Positions 1 to 5,349 of a stretch of 8,218 nt of DNA are shown here, one piece after another. A program made the translations under genes and the position numbers. This DNA comes from DASQGA01 sp038209555 (GTDB lineage Bacteria; Actinomycetota; Thermoleophilia; Gaiellales; Gaiellaceae). The number at the start of each line of letters is the position of its first letter. Positions within the stretch are counted from its first letter, which is position 1. The stretch lies in contig JBBQXP010000113.1 in NCBI GenBank assembly GCA_038209555.1, positions 1 to 8,218 on the forward strand, in the 5' to 3' direction. A model generated the notes under the pieces. That model saw only the letters and a program-made list of their open reading frames with translations. It had not been told where the DNA came from and did no database searches.

Positions 1-243
<243 letters not shown>

Positions 244-274
244 TTTGAACACCGTGACGGCTGCTATGGAGTTT

Positions 275-308
275 TGAGGGTGCGCCGACTGTGCGCCGGC
301 GAACCTCA
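275..308 (+). other. 23S-5S spacer hairpin
   Basis: The spacer RNA can fold into two stacked stems: TGAGG (275-279) with CCTCA (304-308), and CGCCG (283-287) with CGGCG (297-301), separated by a small internal loop. It ends three bases before the 5S 5' end. That position suits an rRNA processing signal or a structure insulating the 5S fold. The function is inferred from position only. Confidence 0.5.
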
Positions 309-311
309 CAA

Positions 312-429
<118 letters not shown>

Positions 430-434
430 ATTTT

Positions 435-462
435 CGAAAGGGTCGCTTTCGCGGCCCTTTCG
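435..462 (+). terminator. Hairpin terminator after the rRNA operon, shared with htpX
   Basis: A 12-bp stem pairs 435-446 (CGAAAGGGTCGC) with 451-462 (GCGGCCCTTTCG), with one T-G wobble and a four-base loop TTTC. It sits six bases after the 5S gene and 13 bases beyond the stop of the convergent htpX-like gene. It is therefore placed to stop transcription from both sides. There is no good T-tract on either exit side, which is common for high-GC terminators but lowers certainty about the mechanism. Confidence 0.8.
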
Positions 463-475
463 GCGTTAACGGAGT

Positions 476-1285
476 TCAGGCCGCGCGGAGCTTCTCTCGC
501 CAGTCTGGATCAAGGTTGCGTAGGCGCTCCACGCGCTCGCCGACGGGAGGGTGCGTCGTGAAGAGCGCGGCTATTCCGATCGGCTCGAACGGATTGACCG
601 TGTAGAGGGGCTCGGTCACGGGGCTGGCCTGGAAGGAGATGAGCTCTTGTGCCTGCTCGAGGCGCACGAGCGCGTCCGCGAGCCCATGCGGTGAGGTGCA
701 GTAGCGGGCCCCGGCCGCGTCTGCGGCAAATTCGCGCTTAGGTGAGAGAAGAACCTGCACCAGGCTCGCTGCGACCGGCGCGAGGACAAAGAGCAGAGCC
801 CGCTCGAGGATGCCTCCGATCCTGCTGGCTTCGAGGAGCCAACCGGCCACCACGACGACCGGGGTCTGGACGACCACGTCACGGTGGCGGATGTGCGCGA
901 GCTCGTGCGCGAGCAGCCCTTCCAGCTCGGCCGGCCGGGAGAGCGTCACGAGCCCCTGAGAAAGTGCGACGGCCGCGGAGCCCCGCCCTCGGCCGACCGC
1001 AAACGCGCGCGGATGGCCGTCCGGGAGGACGTACAGGCGCGGCCGGTCAACGCCCGCTGCCACCGCGAGCCGCTCGAGCGAGCTGTGGAGGAGCGGGGCC
1101 TCGGCGAGCAAAAGCTCCCTGGCCCCGAGCGAGGCGAGGATGACCCGCGGCCCGTACCAGTAGAGCGTCGAGATCATGAGCAGAGCGACGACCAGGAAGA
1201 GGGAGCCGAGGCGCAGCCCGCCCAGCCACCAGCCGAGCGCGGTCTGAAGCGCGGCGAACCCGCCCAGGAAGAGCCATGCCTTCAC
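476..1285 (-). CDS. htpX: HtpX-like M48 family membrane zinc metalloprotease
   Basis: A 269-residue protein of the M48/HtpX family, a membrane-embedded, cytoplasm-facing zinc protease that in better-studied bacteria degrades damaged membrane proteins. Two hydrophobic segments lie near residues 4-24 and 27-45, and two more near 138-154 and 164-181. The zinc site is HELAH (His127, Glu128, His131), with the third ligand expected at Glu185 in REFAAD. A family-type FTTHPP motif is at 242-247, followed by ERVERL. The usual PNAFATG-like motif reads PRAFAVG (92-98), so the Asn is Arg here. The length is slightly below the usual 280-300. The start is GTG at 1285, with only a weak GGAA upstream. I see no -10 box close by. 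The gene lies 55 nt downstream of a small same-strand gene (1341-1595) and may be cotranscribed with it. The symbol reflects family membership, not proven orthology. Confidence 0.88.
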   Translation of the reverse strand: MKAWLFLGGFAALQTALGWWLGGLRLGSLFLVVALLMISTLYWYGPRVILASLGARELLLAEAPLLHSSLERLAVAAGVDRPRLYVLPDGHPRAFAVGRGRGSAAVALSQGLVTLSRPAELEGLLAHELAHIRHRDVVVQTPVVVVAGWLLEASRIGGILERALLFVLAPVAASLVQVLLSPKREFAADAAGARYCTSPHGLADALVRLEQAQELISFQASPVTEPLYTVNPFEPIGIAALFTTHPPVGERVERLRNLDPDWREKLRAA

Positions 1286-1300
1286 GATGTTCCGGGCCGC

Positions 1301-1323
1301 GAGCGGCCCCGGCCGGGGTGCTC
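1301..1323 (-). other. GC-rich intercistronic hairpin between the 84-codon gene and htpX
   Basis: GAGC (1301-1304) pairs with GCTC (1320-1323), and CCCC (1307-1310) with GGGG (1315-1318) around a GGCC loop, whose centre is the 12-bp palindrome CCCCGGCCGGGG. It lies in the 55-nt gap between the two minus-strand genes. It could be a terminator of the upstream gene (no T-tract follows), an RNA-processing or stability element, or compositional noise in a very GC-rich gap. Confidence 0.35.
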
Positions 1324-1340
1324 CGCGCGGTCCCCGGGGG

Positions 1341-1595
1341 TCAGGCTTCGTCGTCGGCCTCTGGGTCCGAGTCCGTCAAGCCGCGGGGCGGCCAGTCGGA
1401 GTCCGGTGCGTCACAGCGGCTCGAGCAATGAAGCGAGGCGATGTTCTGGAGCGGGATGAGGATGTGCCCGTTGAGCTCGATGTGCGCCACGTCCTCCACG
1501 TAGCAATAGGCGGTCAAGCGACCCTCCTGGTACTCGCCTCCAAAAAGCGCGATCTCGACCTGCTCGCCCTTGTACTTGCTCGTGTAGTCCTCCAC
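1341..1595 (-). CDS. Small hypothetical protein, 84 aa, possible Sm-like beta fold
   Basis: I do not recognise a named family. Codon use is typical of real genes here, with nearly all third positions G or C. The GTG start at 1595 is supported by TAGCCT at 1603-1608 (minus strand), seven bases upstream, which suits a leaderless transcript. An open reading frame continues upstream of it but loses coding character. The N-terminus reads M-E-D-Y-T-S-K-Y-K. Residues 10-55 alternate hydrophobic and polar, with glycine turns (QVEIALFGG, EGRLTAYCYV, AHIELNG, ILIPLQNIASL). This resembles a five-strand barrel of Sm/Hfq type, but that is inference from pattern alone. The tail (about residues 60-84) is acidic, Pro/Asp-rich and probably disordered. 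There is no signal peptide or membrane segment, so it is probably cytoplasmic. The first nine codons recur at the start of another ORF at 3337. Confidence 0.72.
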   Translation of the reverse strand: MEDYTSKYKGEQVEIALFGGEYQEGRLTAYCYVEDVAHIELNGHILIPLQNIASLHCSSRCDAPDSDWPPRGLTDSDPEADDEA

Positions 1596-1602
1596 ATCGC
1601 GC

Positions 1603-1608
1603 AGGCTA
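1603..1608 (-). promoter_or_regulatory. -10-like box TAGCCT for a leaderless start
   Basis: TAGCCT on the minus strand lies exactly seven bases before the GTG at 1595, so transcription would begin at or next to the start codon. The same hexamer lies upstream of dgt at 5393-5398. No -35 consensus is visible at 16-18 bp. Confidence 0.5.
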
Positions 1609-1668
1609 GCCGTTTGCAGGAGAAACGGAGTGCCGTCTCTGCCGTGAATGCCGCTAAATGCACTGCTC

Positions 1669-1690
1669 GTGTGGTACCGGTGTGGTACCG
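1669..1690 (+). repeat. Tandem 11-bp direct repeat GTGTGGTACCG x2
   Basis: Two exact adjacent copies of GTGTGGTACCG (1669-1679 and 1680-1690), each containing the palindrome GGTACC. A third exact copy lies at 3260-3270 inside the 99-codon ORF, preceded by another G so that 12 bp match. The first copy also overlaps TGCTCGTGTGGT (1664-1675), which matches 3319-3330. These may be binding sites or traces of local duplication. Confidence 0.75.
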
Positions 1691-1754
1691 GAACCGTTGT
1701 CAAGTCAGACGAGGCGCTAGTGCGAGAACGCGCCCGAAGCGGGCTCACTCTCGC

Positions 1755-1782
1755 GGCTCCGCCAGAACCATTGGCGGAGGCC
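1755..1782. other. Strong intergenic hairpin
   Basis: CTCCGCCA (1757-1764) and TGGCGGAG (1772-1779) form a perfect 8-bp stem around a seven-base loop. It extends by two further pairs (GG 1755-1756 with CC 1781-1782) across a bulged G. No T-tract follows on either strand. It lies between two same-strand genes, so it could be a transcription stop or a leader element. The role is unknown. Confidence 0.45.
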
Positions 1783-1893
1783 AACCCGCCGCTGCCATTG
1801 AACGAGCTTGTGGACGCTCGCGGCGAACGAATCGCGCGGCGGTTCGAGCCGTTCACCGTGGCCGTCAACCGGGTGAGCCCGGCGTCAACACTG

Positions 1894-1916
1894 GGGGAGC
1901 CGTAGACGGCCTCCCC
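1894..1916 (-). terminator. Hairpin after the metallophosphoesterase gene
   Basis: On the minus strand the stem begins right after the stop codon. GGGGA (1894-1898) pairs with TCCCC (1912-1916), and GCCG (1899-1902) with CGGC (1907-1910), with C1911 bulged and a TAGA loop. There is no T-tract, so intrinsic termination is likely but not certain. Confidence 0.6.
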
Positions 1917-2924
1917 TCAGTGGCAGGTGCCGCTACCAGAATCGCTGAAGCTCTTGCCGGCGACCGGGAGAAACTTCCAGGCGTACGCCCGGGGCCTGAG
2001 CCTTAGGCGCAAAACGCCCCAAGTAGAGTCGTTTCGGATCGCCGTCGTCGGCAGGGGCGGGTTCTTGAAGCGGCGCAGGTTGCCGCCGCCCGTCCCAACC
2101 ACGAACTCGCGCACTCCCTTCACCGGGTCGGGATTCCCCTGAGCGTCCATTGGCACAAACCGCTCGAAGTCGTGGTCGTGCCCCACGAGCAGGATGTCGA
2201 CCCCCTGCTGATAAAGGATCCGCCAGAGCGGCATGACACGGCGCGTGTCCTTTGGAAGTCCATACCTACCCGACGTGAACGGTGGCCGGTGCCAGTAGGC
2301 GAGCGTGCAGCGGGCCCGATGCGTTTGGAGATCTGATTTCAGCCACTGTGCCTGGGGGTCGCCCGGGTCGCAGTCGCCGACTCGCCAGCAGTCACTATTG
2401 AGGACGACGACGTGCCAGGCGCCGAGAGCGTAGCTGTAGTAATAGCGGTCGTAAGGCCCGCCTCTCGACCCGAAGAAGTCCCAGTAGCCTTGAGCGTTCT
2501 TCGTAGCCTCATCGTGATTTCCGGTCGTGGGCCACGTTCGTCCCTTGAACCTTCCCCACGAGGGGCCGTAGCACGTGCGGAACTCCCCGGCTGTGCCGTG
2601 CTGATATGCGTTGTCGCCGAGCGTCGCGATCGCCGCCCTCGGATGAGCGGTGAGTATTTTCGCCGTTGCTTCGTCGCCCTGGTGCTCGCACTCGGCGATA
2701 TCACCGGCCGCCAGCAATGTTGCCGTCTTGTCGCGGCCGCCGCCGCCTTGCGGCTGACTGCTTCCGACGGCATTCCTGGAGCGGATGCTCGTGTTGCCCA
2801 CGGGCTGGCTGCCGAGATCGGGGTCGAACGGATTGTGGCCTTCCGCTAGGGCGGTGAACACAAAACCGATGCCCAGGCAACCCAAGAGAGTCGCCAGTGC
2901 GATGGTCCCGTTCCTGATGCGCAT
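1917..2924 (-). CDS. Secreted metallophosphoesterase, purple acid phosphatase-like
   Basis: A 335-residue calcineurin-like phosphoesterase that probably hydrolyses phosphate esters outside the cytoplasm, using two metal ions. An N-terminal signal sequence is visible (MRIRNG, then a hydrophobic stretch to about residue 27), followed by a low-complexity linker to about 66. The metal-binding motifs appear in order: GD (74-75), GDN (103-105), GNHD (135-138), WHRP with His212, and GHDHDFERF (248-256). The C-terminus ends FSDSGSGTCH, as in many secreted acid phosphatase-like enzymes. The substrate cannot be read from sequence; phosphate scavenging is an inference. The ATG at 2924 has GGGAGG three bases upstream, but that sequence can pair with the start of an 8-bp hairpin. 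A weaker -10-like TACCCT lies at 2935-2940. The gene is flanked upstream by an apparently decayed secreted-protein gene on the other strand. Confidence 0.9.
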   Translation of the reverse strand: MRIRNGTIALATLLGCLGIGFVFTALAEGHNPFDPDLGSQPVGNTSIRSRNAVGSSQPQGGGGRDKTATLLAAGDIAECEHQGDEATAKILTAHPRAAIATLGDNAYQHGTAGEFRTCYGPSWGRFKGRTWPTTGNHDEATKNAQGYWDFFGSRGGPYDRYYYSYALGAWHVVVLNSDCWRVGDCDPGDPQAQWLKSDLQTHRARCTLAYWHRPPFTSGRYGLPKDTRRVMPLWRILYQQGVDILLVGHDHDFERFVPMDAQGNPDPVKGVREFVVGTGGGNLRRFKNPPLPTTAIRNDSTWGVLRLRLRPRAYAWKFLPVAGKSFSDSGSGTCH

Positions 2925-2925
2925 C

Positions 2926-2949
2926 CGCCTCCCGAGGGTAGGGGAGGCG
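2926..2949 (-). promoter_or_regulatory. Inverted repeat covering the ribosome-binding site of the phosphoesterase gene
   Basis: CGCCTCCC (2926-2933) and GGGAGGCG (2942-2949) form a perfect 8-bp stem with an eight-base loop. On the minus strand the downstream arm is the Shine-Dalgarno sequence of the gene starting at 2924. The loop carries TACCCT (2935-2940), which itself fits a -10 box. If transcription starts upstream, the hairpin would hide the ribosome-binding site. If it starts from the loop box, the hairpin is never transcribed whole and may be a protein-binding palindrome instead. Confidence 0.45.
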
Positions 2950-3029
2950 TAGGGCCGCCGAGGTTAGCGGCCGGTTACGTTCTGAGCACGGCTTGGCTTA
3001 CGATAGAGCGAGAGCGTCTCAATGCGGCG

Positions 3030-3185
3030 ATGGACTGCTACTGGGAGCGTCTCCGCGAGCTCTCCGACTGGCTCAACAGCATCTTCGCGAATGCCAACCC
3101 GCGCGGCCGGGCGATCGTGAGCAGCTCCAGCTCGGACAAATCTCCTGCTCGCTGCGGCACCTGGCACAAGATCGGTTGGCTCGCC
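3030..3185 (+). pseudogene. Remnant of a small secreted-protein C-terminal domain (CYWERL...CGTW)
   Basis: The plus-strand frame reads CYWERLRELS, then NANPRGRAIV, SSDK and RCGTW. From memory this is the core of a Cys/Trp-containing domain found at the C-terminus of many actinobacterial secreted proteins and lipoproteins (CYWeRL, then N-x-N-x2-G, V, SDxaF, CGtW). Third positions are strongly G/C, as expected if this strand was once selected. However, the upstream part of the domain, any signal peptide or lipobox, and a convincing start with ribosome-binding site are missing, and the SDK-to-CGTW stretch is shorter than I expect. After CGTW the frame simply runs on through unrelated sequence. 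I therefore call it a decayed 3' fragment. An intact short ORF from ATG 3030 is the alternative. It is antisense to the second half of the 99-codon ORF. Confidence 0.5.
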
Positions 3186-3337
3186 ACCCGAACTAAAGTG
3201 TGGACGAGCTCGCAGCGGAGCGGTTTCTTGCCCTTATCGGCGTCTAGAACGCTGTCCTGGTGTGGTACCGAGGCCGTCGCTGCACCGCAGACCAACATGA
3301 AGGTGGGAAGCTTGTACTTGCTCGTGTGGTCCACCAC
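3038..3337 (-). CDS. Hypothetical ORF of 99 codons, uncertain, possibly chimeric
   Basis: I recognise no family. The GTG at 3337 is chosen because TAGACT (3345-3350, minus) lies seven bases upstream, as in three other genes here, and because codons 1-9 (M-V-D-H-T-S-K-Y-K) match the start of the 84-aa gene at 1595. The first half (LPTFMLVCGAATASVPHQDS and on to about residue 52) has moderate coding character. The second half is antisense to the CYWERL remnant and uses codons rare in neighbouring genes (TTA, CTA, CGA, AGA). It may be a real small protein, a shorter protein whose end has been replaced, or a non-coding transcript with a copied start. The start lies eight bases after the histidine phosphatase stop (5 nt gap). 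No membrane or signal segment is clear. Confidence 0.4.
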   Translation of the reverse strand: MVDHTSKYKLPTFMLVCGAATASVPHQDSVLDADKGKKPLRCELVHTLVRVASQPILCQVPQRAGDLSELELLTIARPRGLAFAKMLLSQSESSRRRSQ

Positions 3338-3342
3338 GGGGC

Positions 3343-3945
3343 TCAGTCTAGATCCTCGCCGGGAGCTACAGACAGCCGGCCGTTGTCGACGAGGATCGAC
3401 GTGACGCGGGCGTTCTGGACGACCGGCCGGAGCCGTCGGAACGTGGCGATGTCGATGCCGGCCGCGGCCGCGTGGAGAGCCCTGATCGCACCGCCGTGGG
3501 AAACGACCAGGATGCGTTCGCCTTGGTGCTCGCCGCCGAGCCTGAGAATCGCGCCGACCACGCGCTCGCCCATCTCGTCGTACGTCTCGCCGTCCTCCCA
3601 GCCCGTCTGCCACTCGCTCCACCGGCGAAAGCCGTCCGGGAAGCGCTCCGCGACCTCGTCTCTGGTCAGCCCGGCCCACGTGCCCACGTCGACCTCGCGA
3701 AGCTCCGGGAGGGTTTGAAGCGGGAGTCCGAGCAGCTTCGCCACAGGCTCCGCCGTCTCGACGGCGCGGAGGAGGTCACTCGAGTAGACGGCGTCGATCT
3801 CGGCATTCGCGAGGCGCCCGGCGAGCTCCGCCGCCTGACGGCGTCCCCGCTCGGTCAGCGGCCTGTCGGTGTGCCCCTGCCAGCGCCCGACCGCATTCCA
3901 GTCCGTCTCGCCGTGCCGGGCAAGCAGGATCGTCGTCGGCGCCAT
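3343..3945 (-). CDS. Histidine phosphatase family protein (phosphoglycerate mutase-like)
   Basis: A 200-residue cytoplasmic enzyme of the histidine phosphatase superfamily, which moves or removes phosphate through a phosphohistidine. The signature LLARHGETDWN places the catalytic His at residue 11, with Arg10 beside it. Arg60 lies in YSSDLLRAVETA, the acid Glu84 in LREVDVGTWAG, and the second His150 in VVSHGGAIRAL. The length and motifs fit the cofactor-independent-of-Mn, dPGM-like branch (GpmB, CobC, PhoE types). The physiological substrate cannot be told apart by motif, so no symbol is given. The ATG at 3945 has TAAGCT (3952-3957, minus) six bases upstream, suggesting a leaderless transcript. 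The gene follows the CAP-domain gene after a hairpin, so it probably has its own promoter. Confidence 0.92.
   Translation of the reverse strand: MAPTTILLARHGETDWNAVGRWQGHTDRPLTERGRRQAAELAGRLANAEIDAVYSSDLLRAVETAEPVAKLLGLPLQTLPELREVDVGTWAGLTRDEVAERFPDGFRRWSEWQTGWEDGETYDEMGERVVGAILRLGGEHQGERILVVSHGGAIRALHAAAAGIDIATFRRLRPVVQNARVTSILVDNGRLSVAPGEDLD
3345..3350 (-). promoter_or_regulatory. -10-like box TAGACT for a leaderless start
   Basis: TAGACT on the minus strand overlaps the stop codon of the histidine phosphatase gene and lies seven bases before the GTG at 3337. Its context GATCTAGACTGAG resembles CATCTAGCCTGGG upstream of dgt and CATCTAAACTGGG upstream of tRNA-Asn. No -35 box is visible. Confidence 0.45.
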
Positions 3946-3951
3946 CTGTCC

Positions 3952-3957
3952 AGCTTA
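3952..3957 (-). promoter_or_regulatory. -10-like box TAAGCT for the histidine phosphatase gene
   Basis: TAAGCT on the minus strand lies six bases before the ATG at 3945, placing the expected transcription start at or next to the start codon. No recognisable -35 sequence is present. The preceding hairpin (3962-3981) occupies the spacer. Confidence 0.45.
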
Positions 3958-3961
3958 AGGA

Positions 3962-3981
3962 GCGGCTGTGGCCGCAGCCGC
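3962..3981 (-). terminator. Hairpin after the CAP-domain gene
   Basis: GCGGCTG (3962-3968) and CAGCCGC (3975-3981) form a perfect 7-bp stem with a six-base loop, ten bases after the stop codon of the CAP-domain gene on the minus strand. A short TCCTT follows instead of a long T-tract. A weak intrinsic terminator is the simplest reading. Confidence 0.5.
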
Positions 3982-3991
3982 GATTCAACGG

Positions 3992-4513
3992 CTACGAGCG
4001 GTAGCCGAACTCCGCCGCGGCGATCGTGACCGTCCGCGCGGAGCGATACGTGCCGATCGCGCCGCGGACGTGGACGATGCCGAGCCCGATGCGCGTCCAT
4101 TCCGGGCGCAGGATGTTCGTCCGATGCCCGGGACTCCCAAGCCAGCGCCGCACGATCTTTGCCGCCGTCGCGTCCGGCGCCGCCCAGAAGAGATTTTCGC
4201 CCGCCGCCCAGGACGTGTAGCCCGGGCCGGGCCAGAACCGCGCGATCCATGTCCGGAAGGGAGCTCCGCTGCTCCAGGAATGCCTGAAGTACCCGTAGCG
4301 GGCGATGTTGTGGGCGTGCTGCTCGGCAGCCTTGCGGAGGCGTGGCGCGACCGCGAGTCGCGACTGGCCGTGGTCCGACCGGACCGCGTTGATGCGGACG
4401 ACGACCGCGGATTCGACCGCGTCCCGGTCCGTGATCGTGACGGCCCTCGCCGACCCGGGAGCTGCGAGCGCGAATAGGACGCTCGTTGCCGCGATGCCTC
4501 GTTTGATCCTCAC
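3992..4513 (-). CDS. Secreted CAP (SCP/PR-1-like) domain protein
   Basis: A 173-residue exported protein with a single CAP domain, the fold of bacterial YkwD-like proteins. Its biochemical role in bacteria is mostly unknown. The signal peptide is clear: IKRG, a hydrophobic core, and a likely cleavage after SARA (about residue 24). The domain follows from about 35 to 170: VVRINAVRSDHG, AEQHAHNIARYGYFRHS with His78, AAGENLFW with Glu106, and RWLGSPGHRTNIL with His130, which together make the usual CAP cavity site. The GTG at 4513 was chosen because GAGGG lies five bases upstream and the signal peptide begins directly after it. A longer open frame upstream to 4864 runs antisense through the SDR gene and is not coding. 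The gene is divergent from the SDR gene with a 45-bp gap. Confidence 0.88.
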   Translation of the reverse strand: MRIKRGIAATSVLFALAAPGSARAVTITDRDAVESAVVVRINAVRSDHGQSRLAVAPRLRKAAEQHAHNIARYGYFRHSWSSGAPFRTWIARFWPGPGYTSWAAGENLFWAAPDATAAKIVRRWLGSPGHRTNILRPEWTRIGLGIVHVRGAIGTYRSARTVTIAAAEFGYRS

Positions 4514-4545
4514 TCGACCCTCATCGGCAGCGATCCTCGAGCCCG

Positions 4546-4553
4546 TAAGGTAG
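4546..4553. promoter_or_regulatory. Overlapping divergent -10-like boxes between the CAP and SDR genes
   Basis: TAAGGT on the plus strand (4546-4551) ends seven bases before the SDR start at 4559. TACCTT on the minus strand (4553-4548) lies about 35 bases before the CAP-gene start, leaving room for a short leader with its GAGGG. The two boxes share four bases, so one polymerase should exclude the other. No -35 boxes are evident in this 45-bp gap. Confidence 0.4.
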
Positions 4554-4558
4554 CCGCA

Positions 4559-5344
4559 GTGAACCTGGGCCTCACGGATCGGGTCTGCCTCGTTACCGGC
4601 TCCACCGCCGGAATCGGACTCGAGACCGTACGTATCCTCGCTGCCGAGGGAGCTCGCGCTGTCGTGACCGGTCGCTCGGAGGAGGGCGTGGCGGAGGCCG
4701 CCGCCGACACCGGGGCCGCGCTCGGAATCGCCTGTGACCTTTCTCGCCCGGAGGAGCCTGCCCGGGTCGTGGCGGAGGTCGCCGAAAGGCTCGGCCCAGT
4801 CGACTGTCTCGTCAACAACGTCGGCGTGGCGCGGCAGGTGGGGTTCGAGGACCTGACGGAGCAAGACTGGGAGACGGTCTGGCAGCTAAATGTCATGAGC
4901 TACGTCCGTTCGATCCGCGCCGTCGTGGCGGCCATGCGCGAACGGGGGAACGGGCGGATCGTGAACGTCAGCTCGACCGCCGGCAAGCGTCCGTCGACCG
5001 GCATGCCGGACTACACGGTCAGCAAGGCCGCCGTCCTCTCGCTCTCCCGCCTCGTTGCAGACCTCTACGCAAAGGACGGGATCCTCTGCAACGCGGTGGC
5101 GCCCGGCCCGACCCTCTCGCCGGCCTGGCTCGGGGAAGGCGGCCTCGCCGACCAAGCCGCAAAGCAGAAGGGAATATCCCGCGAGGAGGTTCTCGAGGGC
5201 GTCGCGAAGGGCCGCCCGCTCGGGCGCATGGCCGAGCCGGAGGAGATCGCCGCCGTGATCGCCTTCCTGTGCTCTGATCGCGCCAGCTACGTGACGGGAT
5301 CCGCTTGGAGCGTGGACGGAGGCACCGTCCCGGTCATCATCTAG
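4559..5344 (+). CDS. SDR family NAD(P)-dependent oxidoreductase
   Basis: A 261-residue classical short-chain dehydrogenase/reductase with a Rossmann fold, cytoplasmic and probably a tetramer. The cofactor-binding TGSTAGIG is at 13-20, with Asp60 in CDLS contacting the adenine. NNVG (86-89) replaces the more common NNAG. The catalytic set is Asn111, Ser138, Tyr152 and Lys156 (YTVSK). PG at 182-183 and the C-terminal YVTGSAWSVDGG are typical of the FabG-like branch. Arg39 after the second strand (VTGRS) suggests NADPH preference, by family rule. The substrate is unknown. The GTG at 4559 has TAAGGT seven bases upstream, suggesting a leaderless transcript; the AAGG in the same place could instead serve as a distant Shine-Dalgarno. 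Its stop codon lies within a 14-bp palindrome. Confidence 0.92.
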   Translation: MNLGLTDRVCLVTGSTAGIGLETVRILAAEGARAVVTGRSEEGVAEAAADTGAALGIACDLSRPEEPARVVAEVAERLGPVDCLVNNVGVARQVGFEDLTEQDWETVWQLNVMSYVRSIRAVVAAMRERGNGRIVNVSSTAGKRPSTGMPDYTVSKAAVLSLSRLVADLYAKDGILCNAVAPGPTLSPAWLGEGGLADQAAKQKGISREEVLEGVAKGRPLGRMAEPEEIAAVIAFLCSDRASYVTGSAWSVDGGTVPVII

Positions 5345-5349
5345 ATGAT
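5336..5349. repeat. 14-bp perfect palindrome over the SDR stop codon
   Basis: ATCATCTAGATGAT reads the same on both strands and includes the last two codons and the TAG of the SDR gene. It is followed directly by GATCGATCGA-like sequence. It contains TAGATG and lies 44 bases before the dgt promoter box. It could be an operator for dgt-dnaG or a chance palindrome. Confidence 0.5.

Larger units (their letters stand above)
1596..1892. other. Intergenic stretch with repeats and hairpins, no convincing gene
   Basis: About 300 bases separate the metallophosphoesterase stop and its hairpin from the start of the 84-codon gene. Both strands are open for part of it (minus to a TTG at 1868, plus from an ATG at 1648), but neither frame gives a recognisable protein. 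The content is: a tandem 11-bp repeat at 1669-1690, a TGCTCGTGTGGT motif at 1664-1675, a strong hairpin at 1755-1782, and the promoter box of the 84-codon gene at 1603-1608. A TTGACA at 1697-1702 (minus) has no matching -10 at normal spacing. The region may hold decayed coding sequence. Confidence 0.5.

Noticed and set aside
1669..1690. Tandem repeat considered as a CRISPR trace
   Set aside because: The copies are adjacent without spacers, only 11 bp long, and no cas genes are present.
1697..1702. TTGACA (minus strand) as a -35 box for the 84-aa gene
   Set aside because: It lies about 90 bases upstream of the likely -10 box, and no TANNNT occurs at 16-19 bp from it.
1596..1868. N-terminal extension of the 84-aa protein to 175 residues
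   Set aside because: The extension is Ser/Arg-rich, would start at TTG, runs through tandem repeats, and is not needed: the GTG at 1595 has a well-placed -10-like box and matches the start of another ORF.
1648..1905. Plus-strand open frame of 85 codons in the intergenic region
   Set aside because: Codon use in the second half is passable, but there is no recognisable motif and no ribosome-binding site, and the first part is made of the tandem repeat. It might be decayed sequence, so I described the region instead of calling a gene.
4514..4864. N-terminal extension of the CAP-domain protein to 290 residues
   Set aside because: It is antisense to the SDR gene; the signal peptide and ribosome-binding site support the GTG at 4513.
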